A stretch of 6,023 nt of DNA from Spirochaetota bacterium. Its GTDB lineage: Bacteria > Spirochaetota > UBA4802 > JAFGJZ01. Both the position numbers and the translations under genes were made by a program. Every line of letters starts with the position of its first letter. Positions within the stretch are counted from its first letter, which is position 1. The stretch is taken from positions 1-6,023 of the forward strand of contig JAEWVL010000408.1 of NCBI GenBank assembly GCA_023396665.1, written 5' to 3'. Below the pieces are notes generated by a model. That model was not told the origin of the DNA. It made no database searches and worked only from the letters and a program-made list of their open reading frames with translations. Shown here in pieces: positions 5,806-6,023 of this stretch.

Positions 5806-6023
5806 TAATCACTTACGCGCTTTCGGCGCTTGTTCTTTTAGGGGTGTGTATCTTTGTTCATGAGCTCGGCCATTATCTCGGCGGCTTAATGGTGGGCGTG
5901 AAAGCCCGTGTTTTTTCGATGGGTTATGGTCCCGGGTTCATCAAAAAAAAGTGGGGGGATACCACATGGCAGATCACACTGATCCCCTTCGGCGGGTACT
6001 GCGCTTTTTATGGAGATAATCCC
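5802..6023 (+). CDS. rseP: RIP metalloprotease of the RseP/site-2 protease family, 3' end outside the window
   Basis: Members of this family are intramembrane zinc proteases that cut transmembrane proteins, for example anti-sigma factors (RseA in E. coli) or signal-peptide remnants. Only the first 74 codons are present and the frame stays open to the window edge. A hydrophobic first membrane segment (residues 2-19) runs into the zinc-binding HELGH (20-24) with catalytic Glu21. Then come the family's KARVFSMGYGPG (34-45), comparable to the F-x-GFGP segment, and IPFGGY (61-66), which marks the conserved GGY loop. The PDZ domain and second catalytic motif (NxxPxPxLDG) are expected beyond the window. 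ATG 5802 overlaps the dxr stop by 4 nt (ATGA), with GGAG (5790-5793) 8 nt upstream. Position after cdsA/dxr is typical. The substrate here is unknown. Confidence 0.93.
   Translation, partial: MIITYALSALVLLGVCIFVHELGHYLGGLMVGVKARVFSMGYGPGFIKKKWGDTTWQITLIPFGGYCAFYGDNP

Noticed and set aside
1..6023. Mobile element, CRISPR array, defence system or other new system
   Set aside because: No such repeats, transposase or phage-like genes are visible; the window is filled almost end to end by recognisable housekeeping genes.

Overview
This window is an ordinary bacterial housekeeping cluster. All eight genes are on the + strand: rpsB (5' end outside the window), tsf, pyrH, frr, uppS, cdsA, dxr and rseP (3' end outside the window). 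The first four serve translation and pyrimidine supply: ribosomal protein S2, elongation factor Ts, UMP kinase and ribosome recycling factor. The last four serve the cell envelope: undecaprenyl diphosphate synthase, CDP-diacylglycerol synthase, the MEP-pathway reductoisomerase Dxr, and a site-2 membrane metalloprotease.

The source is probably a spirochaete, perhaps a relative of Treponema or Spirochaeta. I infer this from the gene order, with dxr between cdsA and rseP as I remember it from Treponema (in E. coli dxr lies between frr and uppS). The long acidic tail on S2 and the overall look of the proteins fit too. Base composition is roughly balanced by eye. No rRNA or species-specific marker is present, so the assignment is moderate to weak.

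Layout: rpsB ends at 713 and tsf follows after a short gap with a strong Shine-Dalgarno site. That site indicates that tsf starts at the GTG at 741, not the ATG at 735. Two bases separate tsf and pyrH. The only sizeable gap is the 157 nt between pyrH and frr (2330-2486), which holds an imperfect hairpin but no convincing terminator or promoter. From frr onward the genes touch or overlap: 1 nt (frr/uppS), 4 nt (uppS/cdsA), 0 nt (cdsA/dxr) and 4 nt (dxr/rseP). This suggests one transcript with translational coupling.

Functionally, Dxr starts isoprenoid precursor synthesis and UppS uses those precursors to build the C55 lipid carrier for peptidoglycan. CdsA makes the activated precursor of the phospholipids, and RseP acts in the same membrane. 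I found no mobile element, CRISPR array, tRNA, rRNA or unknown system. The points worth a second look are small: a changed signature residue in CdsA, a changed active-site loop in Dxr, the tsf start, an 11-bp tandem repeat at the frr/uppS junction, the pyrH-frr gap, and the acidic tail of S2.
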